Below, piece by piece: positions 28,007-37,138 of a DNA stretch of 55,018 bases. Source of the DNA: Streptomyces globisporus. GTDB lineage: Bacteria; Actinomycetota; Actinomycetes; Streptomycetales; Streptomycetaceae. Location: NCBI RefSeq assembly GCF_003501885.1, contig NZ_QWFA01000009.1:1-55018 (forward strand), given 5' to 3'. The notes under the pieces were generated by a model. It was not told the origin of the DNA. It searched no databases and saw only the letters and a list, made by a program, of their open reading frames with translations. The position numbers and the translations under genes were made by a program. Numbering within the stretch: the stretch's first letter is position 1; each line of letters opens with the position of its first letter.

Positions 28007-29125
28007 TCAGCCCTCCGAGGGGGCGAGGCGCGAAAGCTCCGCCTCGGTCGACTTGAGCAGGTCGTTCCAGGACGCCTCGAACTTCTCGACGCCCTCGTCC
28101 TCCAGCACCTGTACGACGTCGTCGTAGGAGATGCCGAGCTTCTTGATGGCGTCCAGGTCCGCGCGCGCCTGGTCGTAGCCGCCGGCGACGGTGTTGCCGG
28201 TGATCTCGCCGTGGTCGGCCACGGCTTCCAGCGTCGCCTCCGGCATGGTGTTCACCGTGTTCGGCGCCACCAGGTCGTCGACGTACAGCGTGTCCTTCAG
28301 CGACGGGTCCTTGACACCGGTCGAGGCCCACAGCGGACGCTGCTTGTTGGCCTGCGCCTTGTCCAGGGCCGCCCAGCGGTCGGAGGAGAAGACCTCCTCG
28401 TACGCCTCGTAGGCCAGCCGTGCGTTGGCCAGGGCGGACTTGCCCTTGGCGGCCTTCGCCTCGTCGGAGCCGATCGCGTCCAGACGCTTGTCGATCTCGG
28501 TGTCCACGCGGGACACGAAGAACGACGCCACCGAGTGGATCTTGGAGAGGTCCAGGCCCGCCGCCTTCGCCTTCTCCAGGCCCGCCAGGTAGGCGTCCAT
28601 GACCGCGCGGTAGCGCTCCAGCGAGAAGATCAGCGTCACGTTGACGCTGATGCCCCGGCCGATCGTCTCGGTGATCGCCGGGAGGCCCGCCTTGGTGGCC
28701 GGGATCTTGATGAGCGTGTTCGGCCGGTCGACCAGCCAGGCCAGCTGCTTGGCCTCGGCGACGGTGGCCAGGGTGTTGTGGGCCAGGCGCGGGTCCACCT
28801 CGATGGAGACCCGGCCGTCCTGGCCGTCCGTGGCGTCGAAGACCGGGCGCAGGATGTCGGCGGCGTCGCGGACGTCCGCCGTCGTGATCATGCGCAGGGC
28901 TTCCTCGACGGTGACCTTGCGGGCGGCGAGGTCGGTGAGCTGCTGCTCGTAACCGTCGCCCGAGGAGATCGCCTTCTGGAAGATCGACGGGTTGGTGGTG
29001 ACGCCGACGACGTGGCTCTGGTCGATCAGCTCGGCCAGGTTGCCGGACGTGATCCGCTTGCGCGACAGGTCGTCGAGCCAGATCGCCACGCCCTCGTCGG
29101 AGAGGCGCTTGAGTGCGTCTGTCAT
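28007..29125 (-). CDS. tal: transaldolase
   Basis: A 372-residue TalB/TAL-PGI-type transaldolase of the non-oxidative pentose-phosphate pathway. It has [13 protein letters not shown], the Schiff-base lysine in [11 protein letters not shown] and a C-terminal [24 protein letters not shown] 29125 is chosen because SD AGGAG (minus strand, 29135-29139) is 9 nt upstream. An ATG 9 bases earlier would sit 1 nt from that SD. Between tkt and zwf in the operon. Confidence 0.96.
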   Translation of the reverse strand: MTDALKRLSDEGVAIWLDDLSRKRITSGNLAELIDQSHVVGVTTNPSIFQKAISSGDGYEQQLTDLAARKVTVEEALRMITTADVRDAADILRPVFDATDGQDGRVSIEVDPRLAHNTLATVAEAKQLAWLVDRPNTLIKIPATKAGLPAITETIGRGISVNVTLIFSLERYRAVMDAYLAGLEKAKAAGLDLSKIHSVASFFVSRVDTEIDKRLDAIGSDEAKAAKGKSALANARLAYEAYEEVFSSDRWAALDKAQANKQRPLWASTGVKDPSLKDTLYVDDLVAPNTVNTMPEATLEAVADHGEITGNTVAGGYDQARADLDAIKKLGISYDDVVQVLEDEGVEKFEASWNDLLKSTEAELSRLAPSEG

Positions 29126-29159
29126 GAGTTGCATCTCCTACTAGTCGTATCTACCGGCG

Positions 29160-31247
29160 TCAGCGTGCTGCGGCTTCGAGAGATTCCCGCGCGGCGGCGG
29201 CCACGTGCTCGGGCGTGAAGCCGAACTCGCGGAACAGCACCTTCGCGTCGGCGGAGGCACCGAAGTGCTCCAGCGAGACGATCCGGCCCGCGTCGCCCAC
29301 GTACCGGTACCAGGTCAGGCCGATGCCCGCCTCGACGGCGACGCGCGCCTTCACCGACGGCGGCAGCACGCTGTCCTTGTACGCCTGGTCCTGCTCCTCG
29401 AACCACTCGACCGACGGCATCGAGACCACCCGGGTCGGCACACCGGCCGCCTGGAGCTGCTCGCGCGCCTCGACGGCCACGTGCACCTCGGAACCGGTCG
29501 CGATGAGCAGCACCTGCGGCTCGCCACCCTCGGCCTCGAAGAGGACGTAACCGCCCTTGGCCGCGTCCTCGTTCGCCTCGTACGTCGGCACGCCCTGGCG
29601 GGTCAGCGCCAGACCGTGCGGGGTGCCCTTGCCGAACACCTTGGTGTAGCGGCGCAGGATCTCGCGCCAGGCGATGGCGGTCTCGTTGGCGTCGGCCGGG
29701 CGCACGATGTTCAGGCCCGGGATGGCGCGCAGCGAGGCCAGGTGCTCGACCGGCTGGTGGGTCGGGCCGTCCTCGCCGAGACCGATCGAGTCGTGTGTCC
29801 ACACGTACGTCACCGGCAGGTGCATCAGCGCGGAGAGCCGCACCGCGTTGCGCATGTAGTCGGAGAACACCAGGAAGGTGCCGCCGTAGATGCGGGTGTT
29901 GCCGTGCAGCGCGATGCCGTTCATCGCGGCGGCCATCGCGTGCTCGCGGATGCCGAAGTGGATCGTCCGGCCGTACGGGTCGGCCTCCGGCAGCGGGTTG
30001 CCCGCCGGGAGGAACGACGACGTCTTGTCGATCGTCGTGTTGTTCGAGCCCGCCAGGTCGGCGGAGCCGCCCCACAGCTCGGGCACGATCTCGCCGAGTG
30101 CCTGGAGCACCTTGCCGGAGGCGGCCCGGGTGGCCAGACCCTTGCCGGGCTCGAAGACGGGGAGCTTCTCCTCCCAGCCCTCGGGCAGCTCGCCCGCGGC
30201 GATCCGGTCGAAGGAGGCGGCGCGCTCCGGGTTGGCCGTGCGCCACGCGGCGAACGACTTGTCCCACTCGGCACGGGCCTCGCGGCCGCGGTCCAGGGCC
30301 TCGCGGGTGTGGCCGATGACCTCGTCGGAGACCTCGAAGGTCTGCTCCGGGTCGAAGCCGAGGACCCGCTTGGTCGCCGCGACCTCGTCGTCGCCGAGCG
30401 CCGAGCCGTGCGCGGCCTCGGTGTTCTGCGCGTTCGGGGCGGGCCAGGCGATGATCGAGCGGGCCGCGATGAACGAGGGGCGCTCGGTCTCGGCCTTGGC
30501 CGCCTGCAGCGCCGCGTACAGACCCGCCGGGTCCAGGTCGCCGTTGGGCAGCTGGTCGACCCGCTGGACGTGCCAGCCGTACGCCTCGTACCGCTTGATG
30601 GTGTCCTCGGAGACCGCGGTCTCCGTGTCGCCCTCGATGGAGATGTGGTTGTCGTCCCAGAGCAGGACCAGGTTGCCCAGCTTCTGGTGCCCGGCCAGCG
30701 AGGACGCCTCGGCCGAGATGCCCTCCTGGAGGCAGCCGTCGCCGGCGACGACCCACACCATGTGGTCGAACGGGGAGGTGCCGGGGGCCGCCTCGGGGTC
30801 GAACAGGCCGCGCTCGTAGCGCGCGGCCATCGCCATGCCCACCGCGTTGGCGACACCCTGGCCCAGCGGGCCGGTCGTCGTCTCGACGCCGGTGGTGTGG
30901 CCGTACTCCGGGTGGCCCGGGGTCTTGGAGCCCCAGGTGCGGAAGGCCTTCAGGTCGTCCAGCTCCAGCCCGTAGCCGGCCAGGTAGAGCTGGATGTAGA
31001 GCGTCAGGCTGGAGTGGCCGGCGGAGAGGACGAACCGGTCGCGACCGGTCCACTCGGCGTCCGCGGGGTCGTGCCGCATCACCTTCTGGAACAGGGTGTA
31101 CGCGGCAGGAGCCAGGCTCATCGCCGTGCCCGGGTGGCCGTTCCCGACTTTCTGTACGGCGTCCGCAGCGAGGACGCGGGCGGTGTCCACGGCCCGCTGG
31201 TCCACATCGGTCCACTGGAGGTCTGTGGTGGTCGGCTTGATGCTCAC
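29160..31247 (-). CDS. tkt: transketolase
   Basis: A 695-residue thiamine-diphosphate enzyme. It has GNGHPGTAMSLAPAAY, the TPP motif GDGCLQEGISAEASSLAGH ... WDDNHI, EHAMAAAMNGIALHG in the Pyr domain and a C-terminal HFGASADAKVLFREFGF. GTG start. It is the first gene of the minus-strand operon tkt-tal-zwf-opcA-pgl and diverges from ctaB. An imperfect palindrome (31281-31295) lies just upstream. Confidence 0.97.
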   Translation of the reverse strand: MSIKPTTTDLQWTDVDQRAVDTARVLAADAVQKVGNGHPGTAMSLAPAAYTLFQKVMRHDPADAEWTGRDRFVLSAGHSSLTLYIQLYLAGYGLELDDLKAFRTWGSKTPGHPEYGHTTGVETTTGPLGQGVANAVGMAMAARYERGLFDPEAAPGTSPFDHMVWVVAGDGCLQEGISAEASSLAGHQKLGNLVLLWDDNHISIEGDTETAVSEDTIKRYEAYGWHVQRVDQLPNGDLDPAGLYAALQAAKAETERPSFIAARSIIAWPAPNAQNTEAAHGSALGDDEVAATKRVLGFDPEQTFEVSDEVIGHTREALDRGREARAEWDKSFAAWRTANPERAASFDRIAAGELPEGWEEKLPVFEPGKGLATRAASGKVLQALGEIVPELWGGSADLAGSNNTTIDKTSSFLPAGNPLPEADPYGRTIHFGIREHAMAAAMNGIALHGNTRIYGGTFLVFSDYMRNAVRLSALMHLPVTYVWTHDSIGLGEDGPTHQPVEHLASLRAIPGLNIVRPADANETAIAWREILRRYTKVFGKGTPHGLALTRQGVPTYEANEDAAKGGYVLFEAEGGEPQVLLIATGSEVHVAVEAREQLQAAGVPTRVVSMPSVEWFEEQDQAYKDSVLPPSVKARVAVEAGIGLTWYRYVGDAGRIVSLEHFGASADAKVLFREFGFTPEHVAAAARESLEAAAR

Positions 31248-31280
31248 CCTGAGTCAGGGCTCCTCTCCACTGTTGTAAAC

Positions 31281-31295
31281 CGGTGACCGTTACCG
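31281..31295. promoter_or_regulatory. palindrome in the tkt upstream region
   Basis: CGGTGAC-C-GTTACCG, 7+1+7 with a single mismatch, 34 bp from the tkt start. Placed where an operator for the operon promoter would act. No regulator is assigned. Confidence 0.35.
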
Positions 31296-31539
31296 CACCG
31301 GGCGCTGTCGAGCCTACCCCCGTTGCCGGGCGCACTTTCCGTGCACTTTCCAGGGTGTGGGCGACCCGTGGAGTTCGCCTCCCGGCGGAATGCGCATCCC
31401 GCGAACAGTCACCCTCAACACGACCCCACCCCCGCGAAGGGCGGTGTATCCCCAACGTCTAGAGTGGTCGAGTTCGCGCAAGTCTTCACAAGGGCCTCCA
31501 TGCCCGGAGCTTGCTGGGATTTCTCTGTCAGGGGTGTGC

Positions 31540-32487
31540 GTGACGGCCGTCGAGTCCCGACCCGCAGGGGTCGCCTTGACTCCCAGCCCAGGGGGCCATC
31601 GCCCGTTCGGGGCCCGCGTCAAGGCATTCGTGGCGCTTACCAAGCCACGGATCATCGAGCTGCTGCTCATCACCACCGTTCCGGTGATGTTCCTCGCTGC
31701 CCAGGGTGTGCCCGATCTGTGGCTCGTCCTCACGACCACCATCGGCGGATACCTCTCCGCGGGCGGCGCCAACGCGCTCAACATGTACATCGACCGGGAC
31801 ATCGACGCGCTGATGGACCGTACGTCCCAGCGCCCGCTGGTCACGGGCATGGTCAGCCCCCGCGAATGCCTGGCCTTCGGCATCGGCCTCGCGGTGTTCT
31901 CCACGCTCTGGTTCGGACTGCTGGTCAACTGGCTCTCGGCCGCCCTCGCGCTGGGCGCGCTGCTCTTCTACGTCGTCGTCTACACGATGCTGCTGAAGCG
32001 CCGTACCTCCCAGAACATCGTCTGGGGCGGTATCGCGGGCTGCATGCCGGTCCTCATCGGCTGGTCGGCCGTGACGAACACGGTCTCCTGGGCCGCCGTC
32101 ATCCTCTTCGCCGTCATCTTCTTCTGGACGCCGCCGCACTACTGGCCGCTGTCGATGAAGGTCAAGGACGACTACGCCCGGGTCGGCGTCCCGATGCTCC
32201 CGGTCGTCGCCACCAACCGGGTGGTCGCCAAGCAGATCGTCCTCTACAGCTGGGTGATGGTCGCGGTCTCGCTGCTGCTCACCCCGCTGGGCTACACCGG
32301 CTGGTTCTACACCGCGGTGGCGCTGCTGGCCGGCGGAGCCTGGCTCTGGGAGGCCCACGGCCTGCAGAACCGCGCCAAGGCCGGGGTGACCGGGGCCAAG
32401 CTCAAGGAGATGCGGCTCTTCCACTGGTCCATCACCTACGTCTCGCTCCTCTTCCTCGCCGTCGCGGTGGACCCCTTCCTCCGCTGA
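31540..32487 (+). CDS. ctaB: protoheme IX farnesyltransferase (heme O synthase)
   Basis: A 315-residue UbiA-family prenyltransferase with nine predicted membrane helices. It has the first Asp motif [18 protein letters not shown] (about 78-95), the second [19 protein letters not shown] and an intervening [13 protein letters not shown]. It adds the farnesyl group to heme B for aa3 oxidase. GTG 31540 (TAVESRPAG) is chosen with SD AGGGG 5 nt upstream. ctaA, the next pathway step, is 1.8 kb downstream on the other strand. A strong terminator follows. Confidence 0.96.
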   Translation: MTAVESRPAGVALTPSPGGHRPFGARVKAFVALTKPRIIELLLITTVPVMFLAAQGVPDLWLVLTTTIGGYLSAGGANALNMYIDRDIDALMDRTSQRPLVTGMVSPRECLAFGIGLAVFSTLWFGLLVNWLSAALALGALLFYVVVYTMLLKRRTSQNIVWGGIAGCMPVLIGWSAVTNTVSWAAVILFAVIFFWTPPHYWPLSMKVKDDYARVGVPMLPVVATNRVVAKQIVLYSWVMVAVSLLLTPLGYTGWFYTAVALLAGGAWLWEAHGLQNRAKAGVTGAKLKEMRLFHWSITYVSLLFLAVAVDPFLR

Positions 32488-32505
32488 CACCCCCGCTTCC
32501 GGTGT

Positions 32506-32545
32506 ACGGGCGGGTCGCGTGGCACAAGCCACGCGACCCGCCCGT
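32506..32545 (+). terminator. ctaB terminator
   Basis: An 18-bp perfect stem (32506-32523 with 32528-32545) with a 4-nt ACAA loop. Confidence 0.85.
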
Positions 32546-32567
32546 CGCCAGTTCATCTACCCGTCGG

Positions 32568-32573
32568 TAGCAT
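32568..32573 (+). promoter_or_regulatory. candidate -10 of a leaderless transcript
   Basis: TAGCAT ends 7 nt before ATG 32581. No SD is present, and the ctaB terminator abuts upstream, so a fresh leaderless start is likely. Confidence 0.4.
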
Positions 32574-32580
32574 CCTGTTC

Positions 32581-32958
32581 ATGGCAGAGACGGCAGCAGA
32601 CGCAGCGGACACCGAGCAGACCTCACGGACGGACGCCAGGAAGGCGGCGCGCGACGGGCGCAGGGCGGCGAAGCTCGCCCGCGAGATCGGCGCCTTCGCC
32701 AAGGAGCACGGCGGCGCGGAGGGACAGCTCGCCTACATCGGCCAGGCGGGCGCCCGCATCGTCCTGGTCGGCCAGGACGGCGCCTGGGGCGACCTCGTGG
32801 CCCCGACCTACGCGGTGGCCGAGAGCGCGGCCGCGAAGTCCGGCATCACGATGCACGACGAGTTCGACGGCGAGTTCGCGCTCAAGGTCCGCACCGGCCC
32901 GTACGAGTGGTCCCGGATGGCCGGGATCCAGGTCGGCGGCCCCTCCAACGACCGCTGA
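32581..32958 (+). CDS. conserved actinobacterial protein of unknown function
   Basis: A 125-residue soluble protein. It has a charged Ala/Arg/Lys helical N-terminus (about 1-45, ARKAARDGRRAAKLAREIGAF) and then an alpha/beta part with QLAYIGQAGARIVLVGQDGAWGDLVAP and a terminal GPYEWSRMAGIQVGG. No known domain recognised. It is isolated between the ctaB terminator and an amidohydrolase gene. Confidence 0.75.
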   Translation: MAETAADAADTEQTSRTDARKAARDGRRAAKLAREIGAFAKEHGGAEGQLAYIGQAGARIVLVGQDGAWGDLVAPTYAVAESAAAKSGITMHDEFDGEFALKVRTGPYEWSRMAGIQVGGPSNDR

Positions 32959-33038
32959 GGCTTCCCCCTCTGACGGTGTCCCGTCCGGGGGCTCACCCGT
33001 TAGGCCGTGCGTACCCACGCCGTCCCAGGGAGCCCCGG

Positions 33039-34172
33039 ATGACCGACACCGTGCCCGTGCCCGTGGCCGATCTGGTCGACCAGAACTGCCACGGCGTGCT
33101 CCGCACCGAGCTGGGCCTCGGCACCTTCGAGGCCCGGCTCGGCGCCGCCCGCGCCCCGGCCGCCCCCGGCACCACCTTCTTCGACACCCGGACCGGCTTC
33201 GCCGTACGCCGCTGGTGCCCGCCCCTGCTCGGCCTCGAAGCGCACTGCCCGCCCGCCCACTATCTGGCCAGGCGGCGCGAACTGGGCGTCGTCGAGACCT
33301 CCCGCCGCCTGCTGCGCGCCGCCGGGGTCTCCGCCCACCTCGTCGACACCGGCCTCCCCGGCGACCTCACGGGACCGGCCGAGATGGCCTCGGCGGCCGG
33401 GTCCGACGCCCGGGAGATCGTCCGGCTGGAGGTCCTCGCCGAGCACGTCGCCGACACCTCGGGCACCGTCGACACCTTCCTCGTCAACCTCGGCGAGGCC
33501 GTGCACACCGCCGCCTCCTCGGCCGTCGCCTTCACCTCCGTCGGCGCCGCCCCGTACGCCGCGCCCGAGCCCCCGGGCCCGGTCCGGGTGCGGGCCGCGG
33601 CCGGGCGCTGGCTGGCCCTGCGGGAGGAGGCGCGCACGGCCGCCCGCCGGGGCGCGGCGGACCGGGAGGGCGGCGGGGCGCCCGTCGAACCGGAGCTGCT
33701 GGACCACCTGCGCTGGTCCGCGGTGGCCTGCGGGCTGCCGCTGCAACTGCGCCTCGGCGCCGCGGACCCGGGCGGCCTCGCCGACTTCGCCGCCGCCACC
33801 GAGGGGCACGGCTGCGACCTCGTCCTCCTGCACGGCTACCCGTACCACCGGCAGACCGCCGCGCTGGCCGGCCGTCACCCGCACGTCTACGCGGACCTCG
33901 GGGCCGTCCCGGCGAGGACGGGGGCGCGGGCGGCGGCCGTGCTCGCGGAGATCATGGAGCCGGCACCGTTCGGCAAGCTGCTGTTCTCCACCGGGGCGCA
34001 GGCCCTGCCGGAACTGCACCTGGTGGGCGCCCGGCAGTTCAGCGAGGCGCTGGGGCGGGTGCTGGGCGCCTGGGTCGAGGACGGCGCGTGGACCCGGCAG
34101 GACGCGGCCAGGGTCGCCACGATGATCGGCTCGGGCAACGCACGCCGGGTGTACGGGCTGCGCGAACGGTGA
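33039..34172 (+). CDS. amidohydrolase family protein
   Basis: A 377-residue TIM-barrel amidohydrolase-2-like protein. It starts with DLVDQNCHGVLR (metal His), and HCPPAHYLARRRELG, QLRLGAADPGGLADFAA and LLHGYPYHRQTAALAGRHPHVYADLGA follow, as in FluG-like/ACMSD-related hydrolases. The final FSTGAQALPELHLVGARQF replaces the more usual Asp-rich SDG motif, so substrate and activity are uncertain. SD AGGGAG is upstream of ATG 33039. A hairpin (34190-34223) separates it from convergent ctaA. Confidence 0.8.
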   Translation: MTDTVPVPVADLVDQNCHGVLRTELGLGTFEARLGAARAPAAPGTTFFDTRTGFAVRRWCPPLLGLEAHCPPAHYLARRRELGVVETSRRLLRAAGVSAHLVDTGLPGDLTGPAEMASAAGSDAREIVRLEVLAEHVADTSGTVDTFLVNLGEAVHTAASSAVAFTSVGAAPYAAPEPPGPVRVRAAAGRWLALREEARTAARRGAADREGGGAPVEPELLDHLRWSAVACGLPLQLRLGAADPGGLADFAAATEGHGCDLVLLHGYPYHRQTAALAGRHPHVYADLGAVPARTGARAAAVLAEIMEPAPFGKLLFSTGAQALPELHLVGARQFSEALGRVLGAWVEDGAWTRQDAARVATMIGSGNARRVYGLRER

Positions 34173-34189
34173 GGGCCGGGCGCACGGCT

Positions 34190-34223
34190 GAGGGGCGGCA
34201 GGCCCCCCGACCCGCCGCCCCTC
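34190..34223. terminator. bidirectional hairpin between amidohydrolase and ctaA
   Basis: A 10-bp stem (34190-34199 with 34214-34223) in the convergent interval. Confidence 0.55.
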
Positions 34224-34245
34224 ACCCGCCGTACGTGTGTCTGTT

Positions 34246-35232
34246 TCAGACGGCCGTCGCCGGTGCCGTCTCCGGCCGCTCGGCGGACGGGCCGGGCAGC
34301 GGGGCGCTCGTGTCGTCGCCGCGCTCGCGCATGCTCAGGACGAGCCGGACCACGGCGATCAACAGGATGGCCGAGCCGAACATGTGGATGCCGACCAGGA
34401 TCTCGGGGACGTCGCTGAAGTACTGCACGTACCCGATCGCTCCCTGGGCGAGCAGGACGAGCAGCAGGTCACGGGCGCGGGCACGGGTGTCGGCGGGGGC
34501 GTCGACCACCCGCAGGGCCAGCCACATCGCGATGGCCAGGGCGCAGACCACCCAGGCGGCGATGGCGTGGACATGGGCGGCGGCCGACCAGTCCCACGGC
34601 ATGCGCGGTACGTCGCTGCTGTCGCCGGCGTGCTTGCCGGAACCGGTCACCGAGGTGCCCAGCACGATCAGGACGACCGTGGTCGCCAGGATCGCCCAGG
34701 ACAGCCGGCGCACCGGCAGGGGGGTCCGGGGCCGCGGCGGGCCGTCGCCCTCGTCGATCCGCACCCAGGTGATCACGGCGATCGCCAGGAGCACGTTGGC
34801 CAGCAGGAAGTGCCCGGCCACCGTCCACGGGTTGAGTCCCGCCCAGACCGTGATCCCGCCGAGCACGGCGTTGCCCAGCACGATCCAGAACTGCGACCAG
34901 GCCAGCCGGGTCAGCTTGCGGCGGCGCGGCTTCATCGAACTGACGGCGATGATCGCCCAGCCGACCGCGGCCGACAGCACATAGGCCAGCATCCGGTTGC
35001 CGAACTCGATCGCGCCGTGCAGCCCCTGCTCGGGCGTCGCGAACAGGCTGTCGTCGGTGCACTTGGGCCAGGTGTCGCAGCCGAGCCCCGAACCGGTGAG
35101 CCGGACGGCCCCGCCGGTGATGATGATGAAGACGCTCATCAGGATGGCGGAGAGCGCGGCGCGCTTCACCACCTTGGTGGACGGCGTCCAGCGCTTGGCG
35201 ATGAGGGAGATGGGGGTTTCCACGCGGACCAT
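34246..35232 (-). CDS. ctaA: heme A synthase (COX15/CtaA)
   Basis: A 328-residue, eight-helix membrane monooxygenase that turns heme O into heme A. It has GGAVRLTGSGLGCDTWPKC with an N-terminal cysteine pair, HGAIEFGNRM, heme-ligand His in AGHFLLANVLLA and HVHAIAAWVV, and GIHMFGSAIL. It works with ctaB on the opposite strand. The tail after about 300 is low-complexity. No SD or clear promoter was identified. Confidence 0.94.
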   Translation of the reverse strand: MVRVETPISLIAKRWTPSTKVVKRAALSAILMSVFIIITGGAVRLTGSGLGCDTWPKCTDDSLFATPEQGLHGAIEFGNRMLAYVLSAAVGWAIIAVSSMKPRRRKLTRLAWSQFWIVLGNAVLGGITVWAGLNPWTVAGHFLLANVLLAIAVITWVRIDEGDGPPRPRTPLPVRRLSWAILATTVVLIVLGTSVTGSGKHAGDSSDVPRMPWDWSAAAHVHAIAAWVVCALAIAMWLALRVVDAPADTRARARDLLLVLLAQGAIGYVQYFSDVPEILVGIHMFGSAILLIAVVRLVLSMRERGDDTSAPLPGPSAERPETAPATAV

Positions 35233-35310
35233 CGTAGGACGGGGCTTGTGCGTGTTTTCACGAGGGGTGGTTCGTAGCGGCTTGCCCGGGAAGATCCCTG
35301 CCGCCGCGTG

Positions 35311-36078
35311 TTACTCCCAGCGGAAGAACTTCGCCGCCGCGCCGAGCCCCAGCACCGCCCACACCGCGAGGATCCCGGCCTGGGCCCACGGCATCGACGC
35401 GCCGTGCTGCAGGACGTCCCGCAGCCCCTCCGAGAGCGCCGAGACGGGCAGCAGACCCAGCACCGACTGCACCGCGTCCGGGAACTTGTCCAGCGGCACG
35501 ATGACCCCGCCGCCGACCAGCAGCAGCAGGAAGACCAGATTGGCGGCGGCGAGCGTCGCCTCCGCCTTCAGCGTCCCGGCCATCAGCAGCCCGAGCCCGG
35601 AGAACGCGGCGGTCCCGAGGACGAGGAGCAGCAGCACCGAGAGCGGGTTGCCCTCGGGTGACCAGCCGAGCGCGAAGGCGATCGCTGTCAGCAGTACGAT
35701 CTGGAGCACCTCGGTGACCAGCACCGACAGTGTCTTCGCGGTCATCAGCGCCCAGCGGGGCAGCGGGGAGGCCCCGAGCCGCTTGAGGACCCCGTAACGG
35801 CGTTCGAAGCCGGTGGCGATGGCCTGGCCGGTGAAGGCGGTGGACATCACGGCGAGCGCCAGGATGCCCGGGGCGAGGAAGTCGACCGACGCGCCCGCGC
35901 CGGTGTCGACGATGTCCACCGCGCTGAACAGGACCAGCAGCAGCGTCGGGATGATCACCGTCAGCAGCAGCTGCTCGCCGTTGCGCAGCAGCATCCGGGT
36001 CTCCAGCGCGGTCTGCGCGGCGATCATCCGGGGGAGCGGGGCGGCGCCGGGGCGCGGGGTGTACGTACCGGCGCTCAT
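35311..36078 (-). CDS. ABC transporter permease
   Basis: A 255-residue ABC-2-type permease with six membrane helices (VIIPTLLLVLFSAVD through GILAVWAVLGLGAAAKFF). The start overlaps the ATPase stop (ATGA). It probably exports a drug, lipid or polysaccharide, or relates to metal and envelope stress given its divergence from sufR; the substrate is unknown. Confidence 0.9.
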   Translation of the reverse strand: MSAGTYTPRPGAAPLPRMIAAQTALETRMLLRNGEQLLLTVIIPTLLLVLFSAVDIVDTGAGASVDFLAPGILALAVMSTAFTGQAIATGFERRYGVLKRLGASPLPRWALMTAKTLSVLVTEVLQIVLLTAIAFALGWSPEGNPLSVLLLLVLGTAAFSGLGLLMAGTLKAEATLAAANLVFLLLLVGGGVIVPLDKFPDAVQSVLGLLPVSALSEGLRDVLQHGASMPWAQAGILAVWAVLGLGAAAKFFRWE

Positions 36079-37001
36079 GCGCGCAGCTCCTTGCCGGTCA
36101 GTTCGAGGAAGACGTCCTCCAGGGTGTGACGCTCGACCGAGATGCCGTCGGGCATCACGCCGTGCTGGGCGCACCAGGAGGTCACGGTGGCCAGCAGCTG
36201 CGGGTCGACGCTCCCGGTGATCCGGTACGTCCCCGGCAGCGGCTCGGCGGCTCCGCAGCCGTCGGGCAGCGCCTTGAGGAGGGAGCCGAGGTCGAGTCCC
36301 GGGCGGCCGGTGAAGCGGAGGGTGTTCTCCGCGCCGCCCCGGCAGAGCTCCTCCGGGCTGCCCTGGGCGATGACCCGGCCCGCGTCGATGATCGCGACGT
36401 CGTCGGCGAGCGCTTCGGCCTCGTCCATGAAATGGGTGGTCAGCACCACGGACACGCCGTCGGCGCGCAGCTCGCGGACCAGGTCCCAGGTGGACCGGCG
36501 GGCCTGCGGGTCGAGGCCGGCGGTCGGCTCGTCCAGGAAGACCAGCTCGGGCCGGCCCACGACAGCCAGGGCCAGGGAGAGCCGCTGCTGCTGACCGCCG
36601 GAGAGCCGCCGGTAGGTGGTGCGGCCGCAGTCGCCGAGGCCGAGGCGCTCGATCAGGGCGTCCACGTCGAGGGGGTGGGCGTGCAGCCTGGCCATGTGCC
36701 GGAGCATCTCGTCGGCGCGGGCGCCGGAGTACACGCCGCCGGACTGGAGCATCACCCCGACCCGCGGACGCAGCCGGTCCGCGTCGGCGACCGGGTCGAG
36801 GCCGAGGACCCGTACGGTGCCCGCGTCGGGGCGGCGGTAGCCCTCGCAGGTCTCGATGGTGGTGGTCTTCCCGGCGCCGTTCGGGCCGAGGACGGCGGTC
36901 ACCGCGCCGGCCGCGACGGCCAGATCGAGGCCGTTCACCGCGGTCTTCGCGCCGTACCGCTTCACCAGGCCGGTGACCTGTACGACGGGCTCGTTCTCCA
37001 T
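36075..37001 (-). CDS. ABC transporter ATP-binding protein
   Basis: A 308-residue ABC ATPase of the DrrA/NodI-like exporter class. It has Walker A GPNGAGKTT (about 40-48), LSGGQQQRLSLALAVVG, VFLDEPTAGLDPQARR and the H-loop TTHFMDEAEALADD, with a C-terminal extension (about 220-308). Coupled to the permease. A -10 TAGACT (37010-37015, minus strand) ends 8 nt before the ATG, suggesting a leaderless mRNA. Confidence 0.93.
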   Translation of the reverse strand: MENEPVVQVTGLVKRYGAKTAVNGLDLAVAAGAVTAVLGPNGAGKTTTIETCEGYRRPDAGTVRVLGLDPVADADRLRPRVGVMLQSGGVYSGARADEMLRHMARLHAHPLDVDALIERLGLGDCGRTTYRRLSGGQQQRLSLALAVVGRPELVFLDEPTAGLDPQARRSTWDLVRELRADGVSVVLTTHFMDEAEALADDVAIIDAGRVIAQGSPEELCRGGAENTLRFTGRPGLDLGSLLKALPDGCGAAEPLPGTYRITGSVDPQLLATVTSWCAQHGVMPDGISVERHTLEDVFLELTGKELRA

Positions 37002-37009
37002 GGCGCACC

Positions 37010-37015
37010 AGTCTA
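37010..37015 (-). promoter_or_regulatory. candidate -10 of the ABC exporter operon (leaderless)
   Basis: TAGACT on the minus strand, 8 nt before ATG 37001; no SD visible. The -35 is unclear. Confidence 0.4.
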
Positions 37016-37051
37016 GGCAGCGGTCGGCGGGGGCCTTCCCGCGGGGCCAGA

Positions 37052-37065
37052 TTAGGTAACCCTAA
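37052..37065. promoter_or_regulatory. iron-box-like palindrome (DmdR/IdeR type)
   Basis: TTAGG-TAAC-CCTAA agrees with much of the left portion of the DmdR1/IdeR consensus (TTAGGTTAGGCTAACCTAA) but is shorter. It lies in the divergent region of the ABC exporter and sufR. It fits iron-dependent control of Fe-S biogenesis but is not proven. Confidence 0.4.
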
Positions 37066-37124
37066 GTGACGAACCGCACCGTAGATCGTTTCGGACCGTG
37101 GTTGTCAGGACCGAATGAATTACG

Positions 37125-37138
37125 CAACAATGGTGTTG
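37125..37138. promoter_or_regulatory. SufR-type operator overlapping the sufR start
   Basis: CAAC-AATGGT-GTTG matches the CAAC-N6-GTTG palindrome that I recall for the S. avermitilis SufR-suf system. It ends in the first base of the GTG start codon (37138), so bound SufR would block RNA polymerase or initiation at its own operon. Confidence 0.75.

Noticed and set aside
29205..31286. 693-codon plus-strand frame over tkt
   Set aside because: Shadow of transketolase on the opposite strand.
37066..37137. Longer N-terminus for SufR beginning at an upstream GTG
   Set aside because: It would run through the operator and promoter, and the family N-terminus starts at MKYDGRAPQ.
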